Positions 1 to 5,145 of a stretch of 5,145 nt of DNA are shown in pieces. Made by a program: the position numbers and the translations under genes. The notes beneath the pieces are model-generated. The model was not told where the DNA came from. It saw nothing but the letters and a program-made list of their open reading frames with translations, and did no database searches. Numbering within the stretch: the first letter of the stretch is position 1; every line of letters begins with the position of its first letter. This DNA comes from an uncultured Clostridia bacterium (GTDB lineage: Bacteria > Bacillota > Clostridia > Lachnospirales > Lachnospiraceae): assembly GCA_945622055.1 (NCBI GenBank), contig CALZBV010000174.1:1-5145 (forward strand). Direction: 5' to 3'.

Positions 1-1396
1 CAACGTTATTACCGTCCTGATATGCCTTCAGGAAAATGGAACCAACCTCAGGCTTGCCTGCACGGATACGCTCCTCATTGCTTTCCAGACCGTGGTCTGC
101 AGCATTACGAAGCATATGCATCAGCGGGTCACCGATTTCATCGATAACCGTACGGTCAAGCTCTGTCTCCTCACCCGACATGTACAGCTCCATCTTTTTA
201 TCCAGCTTTTTACTGATATCCCGAATCATACGCGGGAAACGGCTAACTACACTCTCAATCGGCACCATTCGGGTCTTCATAACCGACTGGTGAAGATTTG
301 TCGTAATACGCTCTAAGTACTCTATCTGCTCGTTGAAGCCACTCTCACGAAGACCGGTGACATCAGAGGTGTTGATGGAAACAAGACCGTTCTTTGCAAT
401 AATCAGCTCGCTGACAAGATTCATCAAATCATCCAGCTTGTCAATATCTACACGCACCGAACGGTTAACTACCGGCTTGCTCGTTGTCTTAGCCTGTGCA
501 GCAGGTGCAGGTGCGGCCTTGGCAGCAACAGCTGCTGCCGGTGCTTCTTCCTTCTGCTCCACTTTTACCTCCGTTTTTTCTTCCTGCTTCGGAGCACTTA
601 CCTCTTCTGCCGTAATCGGCGCAACACAGGCAACCTTTATCTCGGAAACGTTTTCAACCTTTTTCTTTACTGCCTCGGCCGTCTCTTTCGAAAGAAGAAC
701 AACCGTAAAGTCAAAGTCGAAATGCTCGTCTTCAATCTCCTGTACCTGCGGTTCGGAATGAATTACCGTGCCAAGCTCCTCCAAAGCCTTAAAAACAAGA
801 AACGCACGTGCTGCCTTTAAAATACAGGACTCCTGGATATATACCGAAACACGGTATGCCTGCTGATTCTCGGTAAGTGCCTGTGCAATTGCACTCTTCT
901 CATGCTCTGCAAGCGTAACTGCCTTTACACCGTTCTCCGCGGCCGATGCCACTGCAGTTGCCGTCGCAGCAGGCGCTGGTGCCGGAGTCGGTGCCGGTGC
1001 CGCAGCTCCGGTTCCCTCATTCAAAATATCATTCAGACTGTTAATAATGTCCTCATTGTCTTCCGTTCCCTCGTCGCCGGTATTTACAATCACATCAAGA
1101 TACTGCTCCAAGGCATCAAGTCCCTTGAATAAGACATCTACAAGCTTTGCGGAAACCTTCATCTTGCCGTTACGAATCTCAGAAAAAACATTCTCCATAT
1201 CGTGCGTCAGGCGTTGCATTCTCTTGTAGCCCATGGTTCCTGCCATTCCCTTTAAGGAGTGGGCGGCACGGAAGATCTCATTAATGGTATCCACATTCTC
1301 CGGTTCATGCTCCAGGACGAGAATATGATCGTTTAAGCTCTGTAAATGCTCTTTGGTTTCGTCAATAAAGATTTCAAGATACTGGCTTACATCCAT
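1..1396 (-). CDS. cheA: Chemotaxis sensor histidine kinase CheA (3' end outside window)
   Basis: CheA autophosphorylates at a histidine under control of receptors and CheW, then passes phosphate to CheY and CheB. The frame is open from ATG 1396 to the window edge, giving 465 residues. P1 (about 1-105) carries the phospho-acceptor His46 in AAHSLKGMAG. An Ala/Pro-rich linker (about 128-152) leads to P2, the CheY/CheB docking domain (about 175-262). A second Ala/Pro/Lys/Glu-rich linker (about 263-310) precedes the P3 dimerisation helices (about 311-375, beginning VRVDIDKLDDLMNLVSEL). The ATP-binding P4 domain has begun, with MVPIESVVSRFPRM (377-390) and the N-box HMLRNAADHG (427-436; His427, Asn431). 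The remaining ATP-lid glycine motifs and the CheW-like P5 domain lie beyond position 1; family members are usually about 650-700 aa. The AGGAG ribosome site lies in the last cheB codons. The truncation is by the window, since the final codons still match CheA. Confidence 0.97.
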   Translation of the reverse strand, partial: MDVSQYLEIFIDETKEHLQSLNDHILVLEHEPENVDTINEIFRAAHSLKGMAGTMGYKRMQRLTHDMENVFSEIRNGKMKVSAKLVDVLFKGLDALEQYLDVIVNTGDEGTEDNEDIINSLNDILNEGTGAAAPAPTPAPAPAATATAVASAAENGVKAVTLAEHEKSAIAQALTENQQAYRVSVYIQESCILKAARAFLVFKALEELGTVIHSEPQVQEIEDEHFDFDFTVVLLSKETAEAVKKKVENVSEIKVACVAPITAEEVSAPKQEEKTEVKVEQKEEAPAAAVAAKAAPAPAAQAKTTSKPVVNRSVRVDIDKLDDLMNLVSELIIAKNGLVSINTSDVTGLRESGFNEQIEYLERITTNLHQSVMKTRMVPIESVVSRFPRMIRDISKKLDKKMELYMSGEETELDRTVIDEIGDPLMHMLRNAADHGLESNEERIRAGKPEVGSIFLKAYQDGNNV

Positions 1397-1398
1397 AA

Positions 1399-2520
1399 TT
1401 ATCGCGCTCCTACGTTTTTGATAATCGCATTTGCAACATCCTTAAGCGGTACTACAACATCCGTAAGTCCTGCCTCAAACAGAACCTTCGGCATTCCGTA
1501 TACCGTACAGGAGGCTGCATCCTGCCCGATTACATAAATGTTATGTTTGTCACAAAGTTGCCTGATTCCGGCAGTACCATCCCCGCCCATACCGGTCAGT
1601 ACGACGCAGGTAATATCGTCGAAATCACTTGTTAATAAAGATTCATACATAATGTCTGCACAAGGCCTTAATCCCTTACGCGGAGGCTCGTCCGTGAGCT
1701 GAATCCTATAAGAACCGCCGCTTTTTGCAAGCTTCATCTGTGTACCGCCCTTTGCAATGTATACGGTTCCCTTTTCCAGCCGGTCTCCGTCTGCCGCCTC
1801 CTTCACCGTCACCTCACTTAAATCATTCAGACGTGCTGCAAGCGAGGCAGTAAAGCCTGCCGGCATATGCTGGACAATCAGCATCGGGGCATCCAGATTT
1901 TTCGGCAGAAACGGAATCACCTGCTGTAACGCCTTCGGTCCACCGGTCGAACAGGCAAGGGCTACCAGCTTTTTTGCCCCGGTTCCAACCGGTTTGTGCG
2001 GTTTTCGTAAAACCAAAGTACTCTCTGTCAGCTCTTCAGGCTTAGAGCTTTTCAGCAGAGTCTCCGTTTTTACAGACTGTCGTAGCGGTATCCGCGTCTC
2101 CTGCGCCGTAAAAAATCCCGCCGCACAGGATACACATTCCAGTAATCTGTCGCGAAACGTGTTTCCTTTGGCCTGAAGAATACTGGTCGGCTTCGTTACA
2201 AAGTCAAAGGCTCCGAGTTCCAGCAGTCGAATTGTTTCTGCTGCACCTTCCGCGGCTATCGTACTGACTACGACTACCGTAAGCTTAAGCTTCAGACGAT
2301 TAATCTGTTCCATGAATTCGATTCCGTTCATCTTCGGCATGTTGATATCCAGAAGAATGATGTCATACGAATCCGGCCGGAGCGTGATTTTATCGAACGC
2401 CTCAAGACCGTTGGAAGCAGTATCAACTACGATGAATCTTTCGTCTGAATTAATTATATCAGATAGCATCCTTCTCATAAGTGCAGAGTCATCAATTATC
2501 AAAATATTTTTCTTTTTCAT
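1399..2520 (-). CDS. cheB: Chemotaxis response regulator protein-glutamate methylesterase CheB
   Basis: CheB removes methyl groups from chemoreceptor glutamates and can deamidate glutamines, giving adaptation; phosphotransfer from CheA activates it. The 373-aa protein has a receiver domain (about 5-120) with acidic pair Asp10/Asp11, phospho-acceptor Asp58 in LLDINMP, Ser86 in the switch position and Lys110. A linker (about 121-182) precedes the methylesterase domain (about 183-370). The triad is visible: Ser191 in ACSTGG, His218 in VQHMPAGF and Asp314 in TGMGGDG. It is slightly longer than E. coli CheB (349 aa), mainly in the linker. The ATG at 2520 gives the standard receiver N terminus MKKKNILIIDD with GGAG 7 bases upstream. 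A longer in-frame ATG at 2610 lies inside the PilZ gene and would add 30 atypical residues. The stop is two bases before cheA, so the two are probably co-translated. Confidence 0.97.
   Translation of the reverse strand: MKKKNILIIDDSALMRRMLSDIINSDERFIVVDTASNGLEAFDKITLRPDSYDIILLDINMPKMNGIEFMEQINRLKLKLTVVVVSTIAAEGAAETIRLLELGAFDFVTKPTSILQAKGNTFRDRLLECVSCAAGFFTAQETRIPLRQSVKTETLLKSSKPEELTESTLVLRKPHKPVGTGAKKLVALACSTGGPKALQQVIPFLPKNLDAPMLIVQHMPAGFTASLAARLNDLSEVTVKEAADGDRLEKGTVYIAKGGTQMKLAKSGGSYRIQLTDEPPRKGLRPCADIMYESLLTSDFDDITCVVLTGMGGDGTAGIRQLCDKHNIYVIGQDAASCTVYGMPKVLFEAGLTDVVVPLKDVANAIIKNVGAR
1407..1411 (-). promoter_or_regulatory. Ribosome binding site of cheA within the cheB 3' end
   Basis: AGGAG on the minus strand lies within the last codons of cheB, 10 bases before ATG 1396. 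The spacing is slightly long but usable, and with a two-base gap between the genes it supports coupled translation. Confidence 0.65.
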
Positions 2521-2527
2521 ATGCATA

Positions 2528-2531
2528 CTCC
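2528..2531 (-). promoter_or_regulatory. Ribosome binding site deciding the cheB start
   Basis: GGAG on the minus strand lies 7 bases before ATG 2520, in the 19-base gap after the PilZ stop. Another in-frame ATG at 2526 lies one base from GGAG, too close to use it, so 2520 is the better start. Confidence 0.75.
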
Positions 2532-2539
2532 GTTGCTTT

Positions 2540-3280
2540 TTACGAATTCTTCTTTCTCCGTCTTCGTTCCTCAAGAAAGATATAACGAATGATTCGTTCC
2601 CGTTCTTCATTTGAAATTAATACGAATTCAACCCGGTGTTCATACAGTCCGCTGCGGTTTGGCACAGGCGTCGCCGTAAGCACCTTTGCAAAAAGATTCT
2701 GAAGCTCTTTTGCGTCCGGCGAATCAAACGGAATCTGTAATAATATTACCTTACCGGCACCGGCCAGAAAGGTGGAATTAAATCGAACGCCTCCTCCACT
2801 GATGTCCAGCGCCATTCCGTCATAATTACGCGTCCCGATGGTATCGTCCTCTTCCGTTCTGTCCATCAGCGTACCTTCCTGCTTATCCCGAAGAATCTGT
2901 AACGTTTCCTCTTTGGTTACCACACGAAAGTAAAGCGGAAGCAGACACTCCATTCGGTAATACTGTCTTCTCTGAAGCTTTTCAAATGCAGACCGGAATT
3001 TGACGACTGCAACCGGAAGGCTGTCCTCATGAAACCGGTCAACGACCTCAGCCTGACACCGGTACAGCCCCTTTCCCGTAAAAAAAGTCACAATGTAATG
3101 CTCCCCTATTTTTAGCGGAACCAAAATCCCCTGACTGACCGGCATCTCAATCACTGCTTCCCGGTCATTTTTTTTGTAAAGAAATTTACTGACATACAAG
3201 GGCTCCTCCGAGCCCTCCACATGCCTGATTTTCTGCATTTCCAGACGATTTCCCGTTTCAATCAGGTGGTGAATTTCCAT
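2540..3280 (-). CDS. YcgR/MotI-type PilZ-domain protein, probable c-di-GMP flagellar brake
   Basis: The predicted 246-aa cytosolic protein has an N-terminal YcgR-like beta domain (about 5-90) and a C-terminal PilZ domain (about 100-235). The cyclic di-GMP signatures are both present: an RxxxR motif in RRQYYR (Arg105 and Arg109) and DxSxxG in DISGGG (Asp159, Ser161, Gly164). Family members such as E. coli YcgR and B. subtilis MotI (DgrA/YpfA) bind cyclic di-GMP and act on the flagellar motor to reduce swimming. That role is inferred here from the domain pair and from the position between flhG and cheB. The ATG at 3280 is preferred because GAGG sits 6 bases upstream; an in-frame ATG at 3292 would add four residues (MRIQ) but has no convincing ribosome site. 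About 49 residues separate the two signatures, longer than in E. coli YcgR, with an acidic stretch between. The C terminus is polybasic (RRRRKK). No membrane segment is visible. Whether it targets MotA or the FliG/FliM switch cannot be told from sequence. Confidence 0.9.
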   Translation of the reverse strand: MEIHHLIETGNRLEMQKIRHVEGSEEPLYVSKFLYKKNDREAVIEMPVSQGILVPLKIGEHYIVTFFTGKGLYRCQAEVVDRFHEDSLPVAVVKFRSAFEKLQRRQYYRMECLLPLYFRVVTKEETLQILRDKQEGTLMDRTEEDDTIGTRNYDGMALDISGGGVRFNSTFLAGAGKVILLQIPFDSPDAKELQNLFAKVLTATPVPNRSGLYEHRVEFVLISNEERERIIRYIFLEERRRRKKNS

Positions 3281-3286
3281 TTGAAT

Positions 3287-3290
3287 CCTC
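3287..3290 (-). promoter_or_regulatory. Ribosome binding site deciding the pilZ start
   Basis: GAGG on the minus strand lies 6 bases before the ATG at 3280. The competing ATG at 3292 overlaps this region and is preceded only by an A-rich run and the 3' arm of the inverted repeat, with no purine-rich ribosome site. This supports the shorter PilZ protein. Confidence 0.7.
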
Positions 3291-3294
3291 ATTT

Positions 3295-3348
3295 TGTAAT
3301 CCGTTTGGATTTAGCATTTCAGCACATTTTGAAATACTACGGATTACA
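3295..3348 (-). repeat. Nested inverted repeat in the flhG-pilZ gap, predicted mRNA stem-loop
   Basis: In the minus-strand transcript, TGTAATCCGT (3348-3339) begins directly after the flhG TGA and is perfectly complementary to ACGGATTACA (3304-3295), a 10-bp outer stem. Inside it AGTATTTCA (3338-3330) pairs with TGAAATGCT (3321-3313) around an 8-base loop, forming 9 pairs with one G-U. The inner stem abuts the outer stem on the 5' side, leaving an unpaired AAATCCAA (3312-3305) on the 3' side. The G-U pair would be a C-A mismatch on the opposite strand, so the fold favours the operon's RNA. No T-run follows, so it does not look like an intrinsic terminator. It ends 4 bases before the pilZ GAGG ribosome site. 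A role in mRNA processing, stability or pilZ translation is inference; a DNA palindrome bound by a regulator is an alternative. Confidence 0.7.
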
Positions 3349-4260
3349 TCATTTTTCCTCATCCTGTTTCCGCCGTTCTTTCTTTAATTTGCTCCGGATT
3401 AAATCAGAGAAAAGTGCCGTAATTCCTTTTTTTCCTGCCGGCTCCACACCGTTCGTGAGCTTTATGGCAATCATTTCAATAGCCTTTGCCGCAGGAGAAT
3501 TCGGATATGCAATGGAAACCGGCTTCTGAAGCATGATTGCCTTTGACACATTGTCATCCTGCGGAATCATTCCGACAAACTCGGGTTGAATATTTAAAAA
3601 CTTATCTACCACAAGACTCATCTTTTCGTACAGCCTTATTCCCTCTGCCTCGTTTCTGACACGGTTGGAAATCATCTTAATGCTGGTACGTTCCCTGGAA
3701 AAACCGGCTCTGCGGTTTAAGGTCTTTAATAGCGCGTATGCATCGGTAATAGAGGTCGGCTCCGGAGTTGCCACCAGAAATACTTCGGAGCAGGCAGTTA
3801 CAAATTCGAGTACGTTATCTGCAATACCTGCACCGGTATCAATAAGAATCACATCCGCCATACTATCCAGTTCAACCAGCTTCTGTGTAAGATAAACGAC
3901 CTGTTCCCTGGTGAGCTTTGCAAGCTCCTGGATGCCGGAACCACCGGAAATAAATCCAATGTCCTCCGGTCCCTTTGTAATAATCTCCGGAAGGGTTTTC
4001 TCCTTAAACATAAGATCCGCAAGGTTATACTGTGGACGCACGCCCAGCATGACCTCTACATTTGCCAGACCAAAATCCGCGTCCAGAACAATGACTCTTT
4101 TTCCAAGACGCTTCAGCTGGATTGCGAGATTTACCGCAATACTGGATTTGCCGACACCGCCTTTTCCACTCGTGACCGTAATAACCCTGGCTACCTGTGC
4201 AGGTTTTTCTGGTACTGCCTGACTTTTTACTAATTTTCTGAGCTGTTCTGCCTGATCCAT
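3349..4260 (-). CDS. flhG: MinD-like ATPase FlhG (YlxH), flagellar number regulator
   Basis: FlhG is a ParA/MinD-family ATPase that dimerises at the membrane on ATP binding, stimulates FlhF GTPase and limits flagellar number and placement. The 303-aa protein has the deviant Walker A GKGGVGKS (32-39, with signature Lys33 and Lys38), the A' motif DADFGLAN (60-67) and Walker B VILIDTGAGI (137-146, Asp141). Residues 2-8 read DQAEQLR, matching the DQAxxLR motif of FlhG proteins that activates FlhF and is absent from cell-division MinD. Near the C terminus (280-292) Ile280, Leu283, Phe284, Leu287, Ile288 and Leu292 fall on one helix face, followed by a Lys/Arg-rich tail; this fits the membrane-targeting helix of the family. 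The ATG shares one base with the flhF stop (TGATG), and GGAGG lies 9 bases upstream inside flhF, so translation is probably coupled. This start is favoured because it places DQAxxLR at the extreme N terminus. Confidence 0.96.
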   Translation of the reverse strand: MDQAEQLRKLVKSQAVPEKPAQVARVITVTSGKGGVGKSSIAVNLAIQLKRLGKRVIVLDADFGLANVEVMLGVRPQYNLADLMFKEKTLPEIITKGPEDIGFISGGSGIQELAKLTREQVVYLTQKLVELDSMADVILIDTGAGIADNVLEFVTACSEVFLVATPEPTSITDAYALLKTLNRRAGFSRERTSIKMISNRVRNEAEGIRLYEKMSLVVDKFLNIQPEFVGMIPQDDNVSKAIMLQKPVSIAYPNSPAAKAIEMIAIKLTNGVEPAGKKGITALFSDLIRSKLKKERRKQDEEK

Positions 4261-5145
4261 CAGTTTCCACCTCCCAACAGCTGTCTTGCCACACTCTGAG
4301 GATCCATCCTGCTGATATCATCCGGGACATTCTGCCCGTTTGTGGCGTATGAAAGCGGAGCCCCCGTCAGCAGCTTAATGTTAAAAATGTTGCCGATGGT
4401 TCCCGTTTCGTCCAGTTTCGTAAAGATCAGACGGTAATCCGCAATTTGCGAATAGGTTTCCGTAATCTTTACCAAATCCCGGTATTTCGTCGTTGCGCTG
4501 AGCACCAGATATACCTCCCGGGACTCCTTCGGAACTGCGTTAATCAGGCGCTCGATATCGTCACGCTGTTCTTTATTCCGATGGGATCTTCCGGCGGTAT
4601 CTACCAGAATCACATCATACTGGGATAACTCCTCCTGCTGCTCGGAAAGCTCCGTTTCACTGTAAATCACATATAGCGGAATGTTCATAATCTCCGCATA
4701 AGTACGAAGCTGGTCCACTGCTGCAATCCGGTACGTATCCGCGGCCAAAAGTGCAACCCTGGCCTGTTTCTGTTCTATCAGACTATACGCAAGCTTTGCG
4801 ATTGTTGTCGTTTTTCCCACACCGGTAGGACCGATAAAATAGATGTATTTTGTCTTCCCGCTGATTACCTCAAGCGTCTTTGTCTGACCTAATTTTAAAA
4901 CGATTTTCTGATAAATGTTAGACAGTATCTTGCTGACATCTGCTTCCTTTTTCAGTGTGCCTTCAATTTCGGTAATAATCTGATTTACATACTGCTCCTC
5001 AACTTCATTTTCAATGAGCTGCTGAAAAATCAGCTTTAAAAAAGCAATATTTTTCTCCGGCTTTTCCGCTTCCACCTGCTCCGTCTTTTCCGGCACCTTT
5101 ACTGACACCTTCGTCTGCGTCTGCTCACGGATCTGCTCCTCAAAC
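4260..5145 (-). CDS. flhF: Flagellar biosynthesis SRP-family GTPase FlhF (5' end outside window)
   Basis: FlhF is a signal-recognition-particle type GTPase, a paralogue of Ffh and FtsY, that helps set where flagella are assembled at the membrane; FlhG stimulates its GTPase activity. The frame is open to the window edge. A GTG at 5108 is in frame, but 12 further sense codons precede it, so the true start lies upstream. Counting from the first full codon (5144), 294 residues are visible. They hold the end of the variable N-terminal B region (charged, Glu/Lys/Gln-rich, about 1-35), an N domain (about 35-95) and a complete G domain. The motifs are P-loop GPTGVGKT (105-112), DTYRIAAVDQLRTYA (136-150), DTAGR (182-186) and TKLDET (242-247), with the SYATNGQNVPDDI stretch near the C terminus. 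B. subtilis FlhF is about 366 aa, so roughly 70 residues may be missing. All core GTPase motifs look intact. The FlhF assignment over FtsY or Ffh rests on the motif style and the flhG neighbour. Confidence 0.96.
   Translation of the reverse strand, partial: FEEQIREQTQTKVSVKVPEKTEQVEAEKPEKNIAFLKLIFQQLIENEVEEQYVNQIITEIEGTLKKEADVSKILSNIYQKIVLKLGQTKTLEVISGKTKYIYFIGPTGVGKTTTIAKLAYSLIEQKQARVALLAADTYRIAAVDQLRTYAEIMNIPLYVIYSETELSEQQEELSQYDVILVDTAGRSHRNKEQRDDIERLINAVPKESREVYLVLSATTKYRDLVKITETYSQIADYRLIFTKLDETGTIGNIFNIKLLTGAPLSYATNGQNVPDDISRMDPQSVARQLLGGGN
4270..4274 (-). promoter_or_regulatory. Ribosome binding site of flhG within the flhF 3' end
   Basis: GGAGG on the minus strand, part of a GGGAGGTGG run, lies 9 bases before the flhG ATG and encodes the glycines near the FlhF C terminus. 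Together with the TGATG stop-start overlap it points to translational coupling of the FlhF-FlhG pair. Confidence 0.75.

Noticed and set aside
333..761. Plus-strand 142-codon frame, rich in Ala, Ser and Thr.
   Set aside because: It lies opposite the cheA P2 region and linker; the composition is the antisense image of the Ala/Glu/Lys-rich linker, and there is no ribosome site or recognisable domain.
1757..2176. Plus-strand 139-codon frame.
   Set aside because: It is antisense to the confidently identified cheB linker and esterase domain and has no recognisable motif.
2521..2610. A 30-residue N-terminal extension of CheB starting at ATG 2610.
   Set aside because: It overlaps the PilZ coding sequence out of frame, is not like any receiver domain N terminus, and ATG 2520 has a well-spaced GGAG site and begins right at the receiver fold.
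3295..3351. Reading the flhG-pilZ inverted repeat as an intrinsic terminator.
   Set aside because: The stem is followed by AAAATGAGG in the transcript direction, with no T-run, and operon genes continue in the same direction right after it.
4025..4330. Minus-strand 101-codon frame overlapping the flhF-flhG junction.
   Set aside because: It is in an alternative frame over two well-supported genes and its product is low-complexity without motifs.
4260..5108. Taking GTG 5108 as the true flhF start.
   Set aside because: The frame stays open upstream to the window edge and the N-terminal B region expected of FlhF would be mostly missing; no ribosome site precedes this GTG at suitable spacing.

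Overview
The window is a five-gene slice of a flagellar/chemotaxis operon. All genes lie on the minus strand, so transcription runs from position 5145 toward position 1. In transcription order they are flhF (5' end beyond the window), flhG (ylxH, MinD-like), a YcgR/MotI-type PilZ protein, cheB, and cheA (3' end beyond the window). No plus-strand reading frame has support; those seen are shadows of the minus-strand genes.

The core order flhF-flhG-cheB-cheA matches the fla/che operon of Bacillus subtilis, where cheW, cheC, cheD and sigD follow. Here a PilZ gene sits between flhG and cheB. That arrangement, moderate GC content and AGGAG-like ribosome sites suggest a motile Firmicute of class Clostridia, most plausibly a Lachnospiraceae relative (Roseburia/Butyrivibrio-like). 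The taxonomic call is inference from gene order and protein style, not from a search.

Layout: 5145-4260 is the GTPase part of FlhF. It overlaps the flhG start by one base (TGATG). flhG runs 4260-3349. A 68-base gap (3348-3281) follows, nearly filled by a nested inverted repeat that begins directly after the flhG stop. The PilZ gene runs 3280-2540, then after 19 bases cheB runs 2520-1399, and two bases later cheA starts at 1396 and leaves the window at position 1. No promoter, intrinsic terminator, tRNA/rRNA, mobile element or CRISPR array is seen, and there is no gene-free stretch above 100 bases.

Working together: FlhF and FlhG set flagellar position and number. The PilZ protein probably slows or stops the motor when cyclic di-GMP is high. 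CheA is the receptor-coupled histidine kinase, and CheB is the phosphorylation-activated receptor methylesterase used for adaptation. The region is conserved motility machinery rather than an accessory island, and I do not see a previously undescribed system. The points most worth a second look are the flhG-pilZ inverted repeat, the PilZ gene placement, and an insert inside the PilZ domain.
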